From positions 1-23,063 of the forward strand of contig CAYQZD010000058.1 of NCBI GenBank assembly GCA_964421875.1: DNA of 23,063 nt. The letters run 5' to 3'. Positions 16,227 through 23,063 of this stretch are shown in pieces; position 1 is the first letter of the stretch, and each line of letters opens with the position of its first letter. The stretch comes from CAYQZD01 sp964421875. GTDB lineage: Bacteria > Electryoneota > Tariuqbacteria > Tariuqbacterales > Tariuqbacteraceae. The notes beneath the pieces were generated by a model, which was not told the origin of the DNA, made no database searches, and worked only from the letters and a program-made list of their open reading frames with translations. Made by a program: the position numbers and the translations under genes.

Positions 16227-17426
16227 ATGGCGGAAAAACTACCGGATACTCCGCTTCTTGACGATCTCGAAAAGGGGCCTTGGCCGAGTTTCGTGACCGA
16301 AATCAAGATGGCCGCAGAAACGAATCTGATGAGCAAGGATTTATTGGGGCTGTTGGAGCGGTCGTATCGTGAGAAGATTGGTCATTGGAAGCACGGCGGT
16401 ATCGTCGGAGTACTGGGTTATGGCGGCGGCGTAATCGGCCGTTATACCGACCTTCCGGAAGAGTACCCCAATATTTCACACTTCCACACTATGCGTATCA
16501 ATATGCCTGCGGGTTGGTGGTATTCCACCGAAGCGCTGCGGAAGATATGTGACATTTGGGAAAAACGGGGCTCTGCCTTGACTAACATGCATGGTTCCAC
16601 CGGCGACATCATCCTTTTGGGCTGCCGCACCGAAGCGTTGGAACCGACCTTCCAGGAACTGGCTGAGATGGGATTCGACATCGGCGGTTCAGGCTCGGAT
16701 GTGCGGACTCCAAGCTGCTGTTTGGGCCAATCCCGCTGTGAATGGGCTTGCTACGACACGATGCAGGCTTGTTACGATTTCACTATGACCTATCAGGATG
16801 AGCTTCATCGTCCGGCTTTCCCCTACAAGTTCAAGTTCAAGTTTTCCGGCTGTGGCTGCGATTGTGTAGCCGCCATTGCGCGCGCCGACCTCTCCTTCAT
16901 CGGCACCTGGCGCGACGATATCCGGATTGACAAGGACGCACTGGCGGAATACGCGGACAAGGGTTTGGATATTCAGGGTGAAGTGGTTAATCTGTGTCCG
17001 GCTAATTGCATGGCTTGGGATGGCAAGGATTTGGAAATCGACAACCGTTCCTGCGTGCATTGTATGCACTGCATTCGGGTGATGCCCAAGGCGCTTCGCC
17101 CGGGGACGGACACCGGCGCATGCGTGCTCATCGGTTCCAAAGCCCCCATCATCGAGGGCGCAATGCTTTCCTCGGTAATCATTCCCTTTATCAAGATGGA
17201 GCCTCCCTATGACGACATCAAGGAGATGGTTGACGCCATCTGGGATTTGTGGTGTGAAGAAGGGAAGAATCGTGAGCGAGTGGGCGAATTTATCCAACGC
17301 GTGGGATTAGGGAATTTCCTTGACGCTATCGGCATGGAACCCGTGGCTGAGATGGTCGAGCATCCGCGGGAGAATCCCTACATCTTCTTCGAAGAAGAGG
17401 AAGAAGAGGAAGAGGAAGACGCTTAG
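16227..17426 (+). CDS. dsrA: Dissimilatory sulfite reductase alpha subunit
   Basis: This 399-residue subunit of the cytoplasmic DsrA2B2 enzyme reduces sulfite at siroheme-[4Fe-4S]. The cluster cysteines are Cys165 and Cys171 (C-x5-C in CCLGQSRC) and Cys209 and Cys213 (C-x3-C in CGCDC). The 38-residue distance from Cys171 to Cys209 equals that remembered for Desulfovibrio vulgaris DsrA. The inserted ferredoxin domain has Cys257, Cys276, Cys279 and Cys282, also with conserved spacing. About 15 residues are missing between the two cysteine groups relative to D. vulgaris, and the whole protein is shorter. The C-terminus is an unusual run of nine glutamates plus Asp-Ala. A strong Shine-Dalgarno (AAGGAG, 16212-16217) supports the ATG. 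dsrB follows after 56 bases. Confidence 0.97.
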   Translation: MAEKLPDTPLLDDLEKGPWPSFVTEIKMAAETNLMSKDLLGLLERSYREKIGHWKHGGIVGVLGYGGGVIGRYTDLPEEYPNISHFHTMRINMPAGWWYSTEALRKICDIWEKRGSALTNMHGSTGDIILLGCRTEALEPTFQELAEMGFDIGGSGSDVRTPSCCLGQSRCEWACYDTMQACYDFTMTYQDELHRPAFPYKFKFKFSGCGCDCVAAIARADLSFIGTWRDDIRIDKDALAEYADKGLDIQGEVVNLCPANCMAWDGKDLEIDNRSCVHCMHCIRVMPKALRPGTDTGACVLIGSKAPIIEGAMLSSVIIPFIKMEPPYDDIKEMVDAIWDLWCEEGKNRERVGEFIQRVGLGNFLDAIGMEPVAEMVEHPRENPYIFFEEEEEEEEEDA

Positions 17427-17482
17427 AGTCTTCTGGTTTTTATAAATTCGTCAAAACTCAATCTTTATCAGGAGATATAGAA

Positions 17483-18580
17483 ATGGCTATAGATATGAGT
17501 AAAAGGATCACGGATATTGGTCCTCCTGCATATGACAAATTCCTTCCTCCGTTTATCAAGGAAAACTATGGTAAATGGAAATATCACGAAATCCTCAAGC
17601 CGGGTGTGATGGTTCACGTTTCCGAGACGGGGGATAAGGTTTATACGGTTCGCGCCGGGGGTTCCCGCTTGATGAGTATCCAGAAGATTCGCATGTTCTG
17701 CGACCTTGCCGACAAGTACTGCGGCGGGAATTTCCGTTTCACCAGCCGGCACAACATTGAATTTGTGTTCACCGATGAGAGCAAGATTGAAGAAATCATC
17801 GAGGAGCTCAAGAAGCTTGGACATCCCGTTGGCGGGACCGGCAACGGCATCACCAATATTGTTCATACTCAGGGCTGGATTCACTGTCACAGCGCCGCCA
17901 CCGACGCTTCCGGTATTGTGAAGGCGGTGATGGACGCGGTTATCGACGAATTCACCAACTCCCGCCTTCCCGCCAAGTGCCGCATAGCGCTGGCATGCTG
18001 TCTGAATATGTGCGGCGCGGTGCACTGCTCGGACATCGCGATATTGGGTATTCACCGCAAGCCTCCGCGCATCGACCACCAGAATTTGCGCAAGGTATGC
18101 GAAATTCCCAACGTTTCCGCTTCCTGCCCCACCGCGGCCATCAGGCCGGCGGAGGTTGAAGGTGTGCCTTCGGTGGAAATCATTGATGAGCAGTGTATGT
18201 TCTGCGCCAATTGCTACACCGTCTGTCCCGCGCTGCCGATGAACGATGCGGTATACGACGGTATATCCATCTGGGTTGGCGGCAAGGTTTCAAATACCAT
18301 CACCAAACCCAAGTTTTCCAAGCTGGCGATTCCTTACATTCCCAACAACCCGCCGCGCTGGCCTGAAGTGGTGGATGCGATAGTGAACATCATCAATGTC
18401 TGGCGTGAAGGCGCGAACAAATATGAGCGTGTGGGCGACTGGATTGAGCGTATCGGTTGGCCTAACTTCTTCCGTAAAACCGGAATAGAGTTCCAGAAAG
18501 AGCACATCGACGACTTCAAGCACGCCGGTTTAACCTTTAAACGCGACGCTCATCTCAATTATCCGCTGAACGGGGATTAA
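17483..18580 (+). CDS. dsrB: Dissimilatory sulfite reductase beta subunit
   Basis: This 365-residue partner of DsrA carries the catalytically active siroheme-[4Fe-4S] site in known enzymes. The ligand cysteines are Cys135 (in GWIHCHSAATDASG), Cys172, Cys173 and Cys177 (in ACCLNMCGAVHCSD). The Cys135-Cys172 distance of 37 matches my recollection of D. vulgaris DsrB. A ferredoxin domain follows, with ASCPTAA and EQCMFCANCYTVCP. The C-terminal arm (HAGLTFKRDAHLNYP) resembles that of other DsrB proteins. AGGAGA (17470-17475) supports the ATG. No large deletion or missing ligand is seen, so the enzyme should be functional. A repeat-filled gap of about 360 bases separates it from dsrD. Confidence 0.97.
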   Translation: MAIDMSKRITDIGPPAYDKFLPPFIKENYGKWKYHEILKPGVMVHVSETGDKVYTVRAGGSRLMSIQKIRMFCDLADKYCGGNFRFTSRHNIEFVFTDESKIEEIIEELKKLGHPVGGTGNGITNIVHTQGWIHCHSAATDASGIVKAVMDAVIDEFTNSRLPAKCRIALACCLNMCGAVHCSDIAILGIHRKPPRIDHQNLRKVCEIPNVSASCPTAAIRPAEVEGVPSVEIIDEQCMFCANCYTVCPALPMNDAVYDGISIWVGGKVSNTITKPKFSKLAIPYIPNNPPRWPEVVDAIVNIINVWREGANKYERVGDWIERIGWPNFFRKTGIEFQKEHIDDFKHAGLTFKRDAHLNYPLNGD

Positions 18581-18588
18581 TTCGAATA

Positions 18589-18880
18589 GCAAGTGACAAG
18601 CAGCAAGTGACAAGTAACAAGTTCACGCGGGGAGCCCGGTTCTTTTTGGTGGGTTGAAACCCACCCTGCATCTAACTGGAACCGGTCGTTCAGACGGCGT
18701 AGGGATTATTTCCAGATTAAGTCGTTATTTATAGGGGTGGTTCGCGAACCGCCCCTACTAACCTGCGGGAAGGAAGTAATTCTATTTTCAAGGTAATAAT
18801 GCGGGGGGATGAATCCCCCGGCGACCTTATGTAGTCAATTACGCCTCACTTGTGAAGGTGCAGGATTTTCTCGCCCTGCA
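18589..18880. repeat. Cluster of direct and palindromic repeats between dsrB and dsrD
   Basis: The perfect 12-base direct repeat GCAAGTGACAAG occurs at 18589 and 18603. Palindromes follow: GGTGGGTT/AACCCACC (18648-18665), TAGGGGTGGTTCG/CGAACCGCCCCTA (18732-18757, one G-T pair), GGGGGAT/ATCCCCC (18804-18819) and TGCAGG/CCTGCA (18859-18880). No T-run follows any of them. No gene is visible in 18581-18941. The elements belong to the same families as those at 61-85, 9251-9270 and 10541-10826. Confidence 0.7.
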
Positions 18881-18941
18881 TTGTATGACAGCAATATAGT
18901 TGTTTTAAGAGTAATTTCCAGAAAAATAACAGGTGACAATC

Positions 18942-19184
18942 ATGGCAAAGACTGTAGATGAAGTCGCCGATGCGATGTTTCATTTGGTTTCCGAGGCTCA
19001 GGGCAAGCGTAAGCTTAAGGCTATGGACCTCACCAAATCAATAATGGAGCTTTACCCCGAGGTTGACAAGAAGATGTGTAAGCTGGCGATTAAGACGCTT
19101 ATCGATTCCGAGCGCTGCGTTTACACCTATTTCGGGGGGAGCTACATCGAGCTTCCTCACGCGGAAGGCGCGGCGAACGTTTAG
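18942..19184 (+). CDS. dsrD: DsrD, winged-helix activator of sulfite reductase
   Basis: This small cytoplasmic protein is associated with reductive-type DsrAB and, from recent work on the family, acts as an allosteric activator of the enzyme. The ATG at 18942 is preferred to an in-frame GTG at 18933, because AGGTGA (18931-18936) is then a well-placed Shine-Dalgarno. The product has 80 residues, close to the 78 of D. vulgaris. The helices are followed by the wing-like VYTYFGGSYIEL near the C-terminus. It lies directly upstream of dsrN (30 bases). Assignment rests on size, pattern and position. A generic small winged-helix protein is the alternative, but unlikely here. Confidence 0.88.
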   Translation: MAKTVDEVADAMFHLVSEAQGKRKLKAMDLTKSIMELYPEVDKKMCKLAIKTLIDSERCVYTYFGGSYIELPHAEGAANV

Positions 19185-19214
19185 CGCGTAGATTTTACGA
19201 GAATAGTCCGATTT

Positions 19215-20615
19215 ATGGCGGCTGAACCATATCCTCGGCTGGTGATAGCCGGAACCGGCGGCGATTGCGGGAAAACTCTGGCGGCTTTGAGTCTAACGGT
19301 GCGTTGGCGCCGCGAGGGGCTTGCTGTCGCCGCTTTTAAGAAGGGTCCGGATTACATCGACTCGGCCTGGTTGAGTTGGGCGGCGAAGAGCCCTGCCCGC
19401 AACCTTGACACGTATATTGTGGACCCTGATTGGGTGAGGCGCTCGTTCTTTCTCAACGCCAGAGGCGCGGATGTTTCCGTGGTTGAAGGCAACCGGGGTT
19501 TATACGACGGTATGGACGCTTTGGGCACCCACAGCACGGCTCAGTTGGCTAAACTGATTGAGGCTCCGGTGATTTTAGTGCTGAACGCTTCCAAGGTGAC
19601 TCGCACGGCGGCGGCGGTGGTTTTAGGGATGCGGGAGTTGGAGCGGAATGTGGAGATAGCCGGTGTGATATTCAACAATGTGGGGAACCAGCGGCATCGG
19701 GAAATTTTACGGACTTCGGTGGAGACCTTATGCGGGATACCCACAGTGGGATTCATTCCCAGATTCGAGGATATTTCCCTGCTTCCGGGCCGGCACCTGG
19801 GATTGGTGACTCCGGAGGAACACCCCGGAATCGGCGATCTTGAGGGGAGGCTGGATGAGATAGCGGAAAAATACATCAATACCGAACTGCTCTTGGAAAT
19901 CGCTCGGAAATCCCCGGCTCCGACACAGGAGGCAGAGGATTTTCCCCGGTTTTCTGCGGTTCGTCCCAAGGTTCGCATCTGCTATTTTGCTGATTCCGCC
20001 TTTACATTCTATTATCAGGACAACCTGGAAGCGCTGGAGAAAGCAGGCGCCGAACTTCTGCCGATCTCATCGCTTACTGCTAAGGAACTCCCCGCCGCGG
20101 ACGCTCTGTTCATCGGTGGAGGGTTCCCAGAGACACACTTAGAGAAGCTGTCGGAGAACCGGGAGCTAACTTCCGCGGTCAAGCAAGCCGCCGATTCGGG
20201 TATGCCGTTGTATGCGGAGTGCGGCGGTTTGATTTATCTCTGCCAGTCGCTGCTTTATACTGACGGGAAGGAATATCCTTTAGCCGGAGTGTTCCCCTTG
20301 AAACTCAAGATGGAGAGGAAGCCCGTGGGACACGGTTACTGCCGGGCGAAAGTGGACCGGGAGAATCCGTTTTTTCCGGTGGGAACCATCCTAAAGGGCC
20401 ATGAATTTCACTATACTGGCGTAGTTTCCGGAGCGGATGAAGTGAACACAGCTTACCAGGTTGAGCGAGGTTCGGGCAGTTTCGACCGCCGAGATGGCTT
20501 GATTTATAAAAATACGCTCGCTTCTTATATTCACCTTCACGCGCTGGGGACTCCGGAGTGGGCCAAGTATTTTGTGGCGGCGGCGGCGAGGCGTCGCAAT
20601 GGAATCGGAGGCTGA
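19215..20615 (+). CDS. dsrN: Cobyrinate a,c-diamide synthase-like amidase DsrN
   Basis: This 466-residue protein is of CobB/CbiA type: an ATP-dependent amidotransferase using glutamine. In dsr clusters it is called DsrN and is proposed to amidate siroheme to siroamide for DsrAB. The N-terminal P-loop is GTGGDCGKT (13-21), a variant of the usual GTxSGVGKT. It is followed by FKKGPDYID (about 42-50) and VVEGNRGLYDG. The C-terminal class I glutamine amidotransferase domain has its nucleophile Cys336 in YAECGGLIYL and catalytic histidines near SYIHLHA (His440/His442). The start at 19215 has no clear Shine-Dalgarno, consistent with coupling to dsrD. If the host makes cobalamin, a role in that pathway remains possible. 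Confidence 0.92.
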   Translation: MAAEPYPRLVIAGTGGDCGKTLAALSLTVRWRREGLAVAAFKKGPDYIDSAWLSWAAKSPARNLDTYIVDPDWVRRSFFLNARGADVSVVEGNRGLYDGMDALGTHSTAQLAKLIEAPVILVLNASKVTRTAAAVVLGMRELERNVEIAGVIFNNVGNQRHREILRTSVETLCGIPTVGFIPRFEDISLLPGRHLGLVTPEEHPGIGDLEGRLDEIAEKYINTELLLEIARKSPAPTQEAEDFPRFSAVRPKVRICYFADSAFTFYYQDNLEALEKAGAELLPISSLTAKELPAADALFIGGGFPETHLEKLSENRELTSAVKQAADSGMPLYAECGGLIYLCQSLLYTDGKEYPLAGVFPLKLKMERKPVGHGYCRAKVDRENPFFPVGTILKGHEFHYTGVVSGADEVNTAYQVERGSGSFDRRDGLIYKNTLASYIHLHALGTPEWAKYFVAAAARRRNGIGG

Positions 20616-20727
20616 TTGATTTTCGCTGCGCGAGACCGGGCCTCGAGCCTATCACCCTATTTATCTATCGGGAAATCCCCCCTGTGCGGCCGGGAAATCA
20701 CCGGTCCCATAATCAAGATTCCCGCGT

Positions 20728-20754
20728 TTGACAATTTTACAATAACGATATATC
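20728..20754 (+). promoter_or_regulatory. Weak internal promoter candidate before dsrL
   Basis: A perfect -35 TTGACA (20728-20733) is followed at 15 bases by TATATC (20749-20754). The -10 box is poor, the spacing short, and the predicted start is almost at the gene, so this may be chance. The dsrN-dsrL gap is 155 bases, longer than expected inside a tight operon. Confidence 0.25.
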
Positions 20755-20770
20755 TAAGGTAAATAAGAAT

Positions 20771-22453
20771 ATGGGCCTTATATCAAAGAAGAAGAAGAAA
20801 TTAAAACTCAAAGCGCACGGAACCGGCGGCGGCTCGGGAGTAGAAACTTCCTCGCTGCGGCCGATATACGTGGAAAAGAAGCCCCCCTGTATGGCTGGCT
20901 GTCCCAACGGCAACGCCATCCGCACAATGTTGATGACTATTGCCCAGAGTGAGAAGTACCATCGCAGCCTGGATGATTCCTTTACCAAGGCCTGGGAAAT
21001 ATTTGTGGAAACCACTCCCTTCCCCTCGATTTGCGGGCGGGTTTGCCCTCATCCCTGCGAGGGTGACTGCAACCGCAGCGCCAAGGAGGGATCGGTGGCC
21101 ATCAATAATATCGAACGTTTCATCGGCGACTATGCGCTGGAACACGGCTTGAAACCCAAGAAGCTGAGCGATGAGGCTCAGCCGGAGAAGGTGGCTGTTA
21201 TCGGATCGGGTCCCGCCGGGATGTCCTGCGCTTATCAGTTGACCCGGCTGGGTTACAGGGTAACTGTGTTCGAAGCTATGTCCAAATGGGGCGGGATGCT
21301 TCGTTACGGGATTCCGGATTACCGGCTTCCCCCGGAAATCCTCGACGCAGAATACCAGCGTCTGGTCGATTTCGGGATAGAAGTGAAGTTCAACTCCCGC
21401 GTGGGCAGCGATGTTACTCTGGAAGAGCTTCGGAGCGAGTATGCGGTGATTTTCGCCGCCTTAGGGGCTCACAAGGGCCGGCGGCTGGGAATACCGGGCG
21501 AAGAGCTTTCCAGTTTCTTCACCGGGACCGATTTTCTGCGCAAGTATAATGACGGGGAATCCCTTGACATCGGCGACCATACGGTGGTGGTCGGCGGCGG
21601 CGACACCGCCATCGACGCGGCTCGAGCCGCCCGACGGCTGGATTCCAGCGCTACTATCCTCTACCGCCGCACCAGGAAAGAGATGCCCGCCATCGACGAG
21701 GAAATCGTGGGCGCTGAGGAAGAAGATGTGCAGTTCCATTATCTCGCCATCCCGGTGGAAATCAGCAAAGCCGGCGACGGGCATATCAACATCAAATGTC
21801 AGCGGATGGAGTTGGGCGAACCCGATTCTTCGGGACGGCGCCGTCCGATACCCATCGAAGGCGATTACTTCGACCTGAAGGCCTCAACACTGGTGGCGGC
21901 TATCAGTCAGGAGCCGGAGTTCGCGGGATTGGAAGAAATCGGCAATCCCAAAGATTGGATCAAAGTAGATGAGCGGATGCAGGCTGAAAGTCCCAACCTT
22001 TTCGGCGGCGGAGACGCTATCAAGCTAGGATTGGTGATCGACGCTATCTACCACGGCCGGATTGCGGCGCAGACCATCGACGCAAAACTCCGGGGCAAGG
22101 TTATTCCACCTGAAGAGAAACTCCCGATGATCGAGTCGAACAAGATGCTGCTTTCGTATTATGAAGAGAAGCAGCGCGGCGAAGTGGAGAAACTTACGCC
22201 TGAAGCGCGCCTGGCTGAACCCAACCGGGAAATTGCCAGCGCTTTGACAACCGAGCAAGTGGAGGAGGACGCCAAGCGTTGTATGAGTTGCGGCTATTGC
22301 TTCGATTGTGGTGAATGCTGGAGTTATTGCCAGGACGGGGCGATTATTAAACCGGTGATACCGGGCGAGATTTACAAATTTAAGATGGATTTTTGCAATG
22401 GCTGCAAGAAATGCGCGGAGCAGTGCCCCTGCGGTTTCATCGAGATGCATTAA
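20771..22453 (+). CDS. dsrL: DsrL, NAD(P)H:acceptor iron-sulfur flavoprotein
   Basis: This 560-residue protein is related to the small subunit of glutamate synthase (GltD). DsrL passes electrons between NAD(P)H and DsrAB. A lysine-rich start (KKKKKLKLK) precedes an N-terminal Fe-S domain with Cys40, Cys44, Cys88, Cys92, Cys96 and Cys100. The FAD motif VAVIGSGPAG lies at 141-150 and the NAD(P)H motif VVVGGGDTAIDAA at 272-284. YRRTRKEMPA, which follows, is typical of GltD-like nucleotide domains. The C-terminal ferredoxin-type domain has Cys504, 507, 510, 513, 516 and 520, and Cys542, 545, 548 and 552. It is shorter than my recollection of Allochromatium DsrL (about 650), fitting the shorter DsrL forms. 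Flanking dsrN and dsrC exclude a glutamate synthase role. Confidence 0.9.
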   Translation: MGLISKKKKKLKLKAHGTGGGSGVETSSLRPIYVEKKPPCMAGCPNGNAIRTMLMTIAQSEKYHRSLDDSFTKAWEIFVETTPFPSICGRVCPHPCEGDCNRSAKEGSVAINNIERFIGDYALEHGLKPKKLSDEAQPEKVAVIGSGPAGMSCAYQLTRLGYRVTVFEAMSKWGGMLRYGIPDYRLPPEILDAEYQRLVDFGIEVKFNSRVGSDVTLEELRSEYAVIFAALGAHKGRRLGIPGEELSSFFTGTDFLRKYNDGESLDIGDHTVVVGGGDTAIDAARAARRLDSSATILYRRTRKEMPAIDEEIVGAEEEDVQFHYLAIPVEISKAGDGHINIKCQRMELGEPDSSGRRRPIPIEGDYFDLKASTLVAAISQEPEFAGLEEIGNPKDWIKVDERMQAESPNLFGGGDAIKLGLVIDAIYHGRIAAQTIDAKLRGKVIPPEEKLPMIESNKMLLSYYEEKQRGEVEKLTPEARLAEPNREIASALTTEQVEEDAKRCMSCGYCFDCGECWSYCQDGAIIKPVIPGEIYKFKMDFCNGCKKCAEQCPCGFIEMH

Positions 22454-22557
22454 TCTAGATTCCAGCGGATACTACTCAGAAACGAGCATAATAGATATAA
22501 CTAATACAAATAACTAATCAATAAAGCATAAATCCTTATAATAAGGAGGAAACAGCA

Positions 22558-22875
22558 GTGCCTACATTCGAACATGGTGACATCTCATTGGATGTTGATG
22601 AAGACGGTTTCATGCAGGAACCGGAACAGTGGAATGAAACCATTGCCGCGGCTTTGGCCACAACCGAGAACGTCGATGATTTAACCGATGACCACTGGAA
22701 AGTGGTGAAGTACCTTCGTGATTATTACCTGGAATTCGGTATCGCTCCTATGATTCGCAAGCTTTGCAAGCAAACCGGATTCACCCTGAAGGAAATCTAC
22801 GAACTCTTCCCCTCGGGACCCGCAAAGGGAGCCTGTAAGGTTGCCGGGCTGCCCAAGCCTACCGGATGCGTTTAG
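22558..22875 (+). CDS. dsrC: DsrC, sulfur-carrier substrate of sulfite reductase
   Basis: This 105-residue protein has the same length as D. vulgaris DsrC. The flexible C-terminal arm (PSGPAKGACKVAGLPKPTG, then Cys-Val) has both redox cysteines, Cys93 and penultimate Cys104, in C-x10-C spacing. It is therefore a true DsrC rather than a one-cysteine TusE-like homologue. It receives sulfite-derived sulfur from DsrAB as a trisulfide and delivers it to membrane reduction. The start is GTG, fixed by an excellent AAGGAGGA (22543-22550) 7 bases upstream and by the conserved length. A TATAAT (22537-22542) overlaps this region but has no -35 partner. It is the last gene before the operon terminator. 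Confidence 0.96.
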   Translation: MPTFEHGDISLDVDEDGFMQEPEQWNETIAAALATTENVDDLTDDHWKVVKYLRDYYLEFGIAPMIRKLCKQTGFTLKEIYELFPSGPAKGACKVAGLPKPTGCV

Positions 22876-22888
22876 CATGCCTTTACTC

Positions 22889-22923
22889 CCCGCCCCTAGC
22901 CTTTTTGGGGGCGGGTTGTTTTT
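22889..22923 (+). terminator. Intrinsic terminator of the dsr cluster
   Basis: CCCGCCCC (22889-22896) pairs with GGGGCGGG (22908-22915) around an 11-base loop and is followed by TTGTTTTT. It lies 14 bases after the dsrC stop. Confidence 0.9.
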
Positions 22924-23063
22924 ACCATCTCGCTTACCTTGAGAAAAAGTCTCGAGTCTAAGGTCTATGGTTAAGGGAATGGTGGATTGGGAATCCATAC
23001 TATAATTCTTTGGTTCCTCGCTGTTTTGTATGGGTAAATAAACAATGGTGTATTGTTAGAAAT
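22924..23063. other. Window end without recognisable gene
   Basis: Only an isolated TATAAT (23001-23006) without a matching -35 box is visible. Nothing else can be supported in these last bases. Confidence 0.4.

Noticed and set aside
20771..22453. Annotation as glutamate synthase small subunit (gltD)
   Set aside because: The fold is shared, but the extra C-terminal ferredoxin cysteines and the dsrN-dsrC context identify DsrL.

Overview
The window looks like a chromosomal piece of an uncultured, anaerobic, sulfur-metabolising bacterium. Its base composition is moderately GC-rich, with AT-rich intergenic stretches. Two signatures give the identity. (1) A compact dissimilatory sulfite reductase cluster reads dsrA-dsrB-dsrD-dsrN-dsrL-dsrC on the + strand. 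(2) Three large secreted proteins end in the type A C-terminal sorting domain (PNPFNP motif, final ...KKxLLVK/KCxLMK) used by the type IX secretion system and common in the FCB superphylum and neighbouring candidate phyla (Zixibacteria, KSB1, LCP-89 and similar). Naming a phylum from this evidence alone would be a guess.

Layout. 1-509: gene-free and repeat-rich. 510-7738: two tandem, paralogous, exported gingipain-like (family C25) cysteine peptidases, closed by an intrinsic terminator at 7760-7789. 7946-9082 (-): M20 amidohydrolase. 9083-9692: repeats and a terminator. 9693-9962 (-): small RRM RNA-binding protein behind a near-consensus promoter and a leader of about 400 nt. 10417-10862: dense array of palindromes. 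10865-12700 (-): secreted seven-repeat, propeller-like protein with the same C-terminal modules as the peptidases. 13041-13319 (-): small hypothetical protein, possibly a clipped pentapeptide-repeat protein. 13557-15183 (-): siroheme/tetrapyrrole pair (precorrin-2 dehydrogenase overlapping hemC). 15184-16226: divergent intergenic region of about 1 kb with a good promoter and a foldable leader. 16227-22875 (+): the dsr cluster, ended by a strong terminator at 22889-22923.

How the genes fit together. HemC and the precorrin-2 dehydrogenase supply steps of tetrapyrrole and siroheme synthesis. DsrAB carries siroheme-[4Fe-4S] centres and reduces sulfite. DsrN is thought to amidate the siroheme. DsrD is a small winged-helix activator of DsrAB. 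DsrC carries the sulfur as a trisulfide between its two C-terminal cysteines. DsrL is an NAD(P)H-linked iron-sulfur flavoprotein able to exchange electrons with DsrAB. DsrD points to the reductive direction. DsrL was first known from sulfur oxidisers but also occurs in some reducers and disproportionators, so the pairing leaves the in vivo direction open. No dsrEFH, dsrMKJOP, sat or apr genes lie in the window.

The most unusual aspects are the DsrD+DsrL combination in a T9SS-bearing lineage, the long structured leader before dsrA, repeat insertion inside the dsr cluster, a private C-terminal module shared by three exported proteins, and several families of short palindromic repeats filling nearly every intergenic gap.
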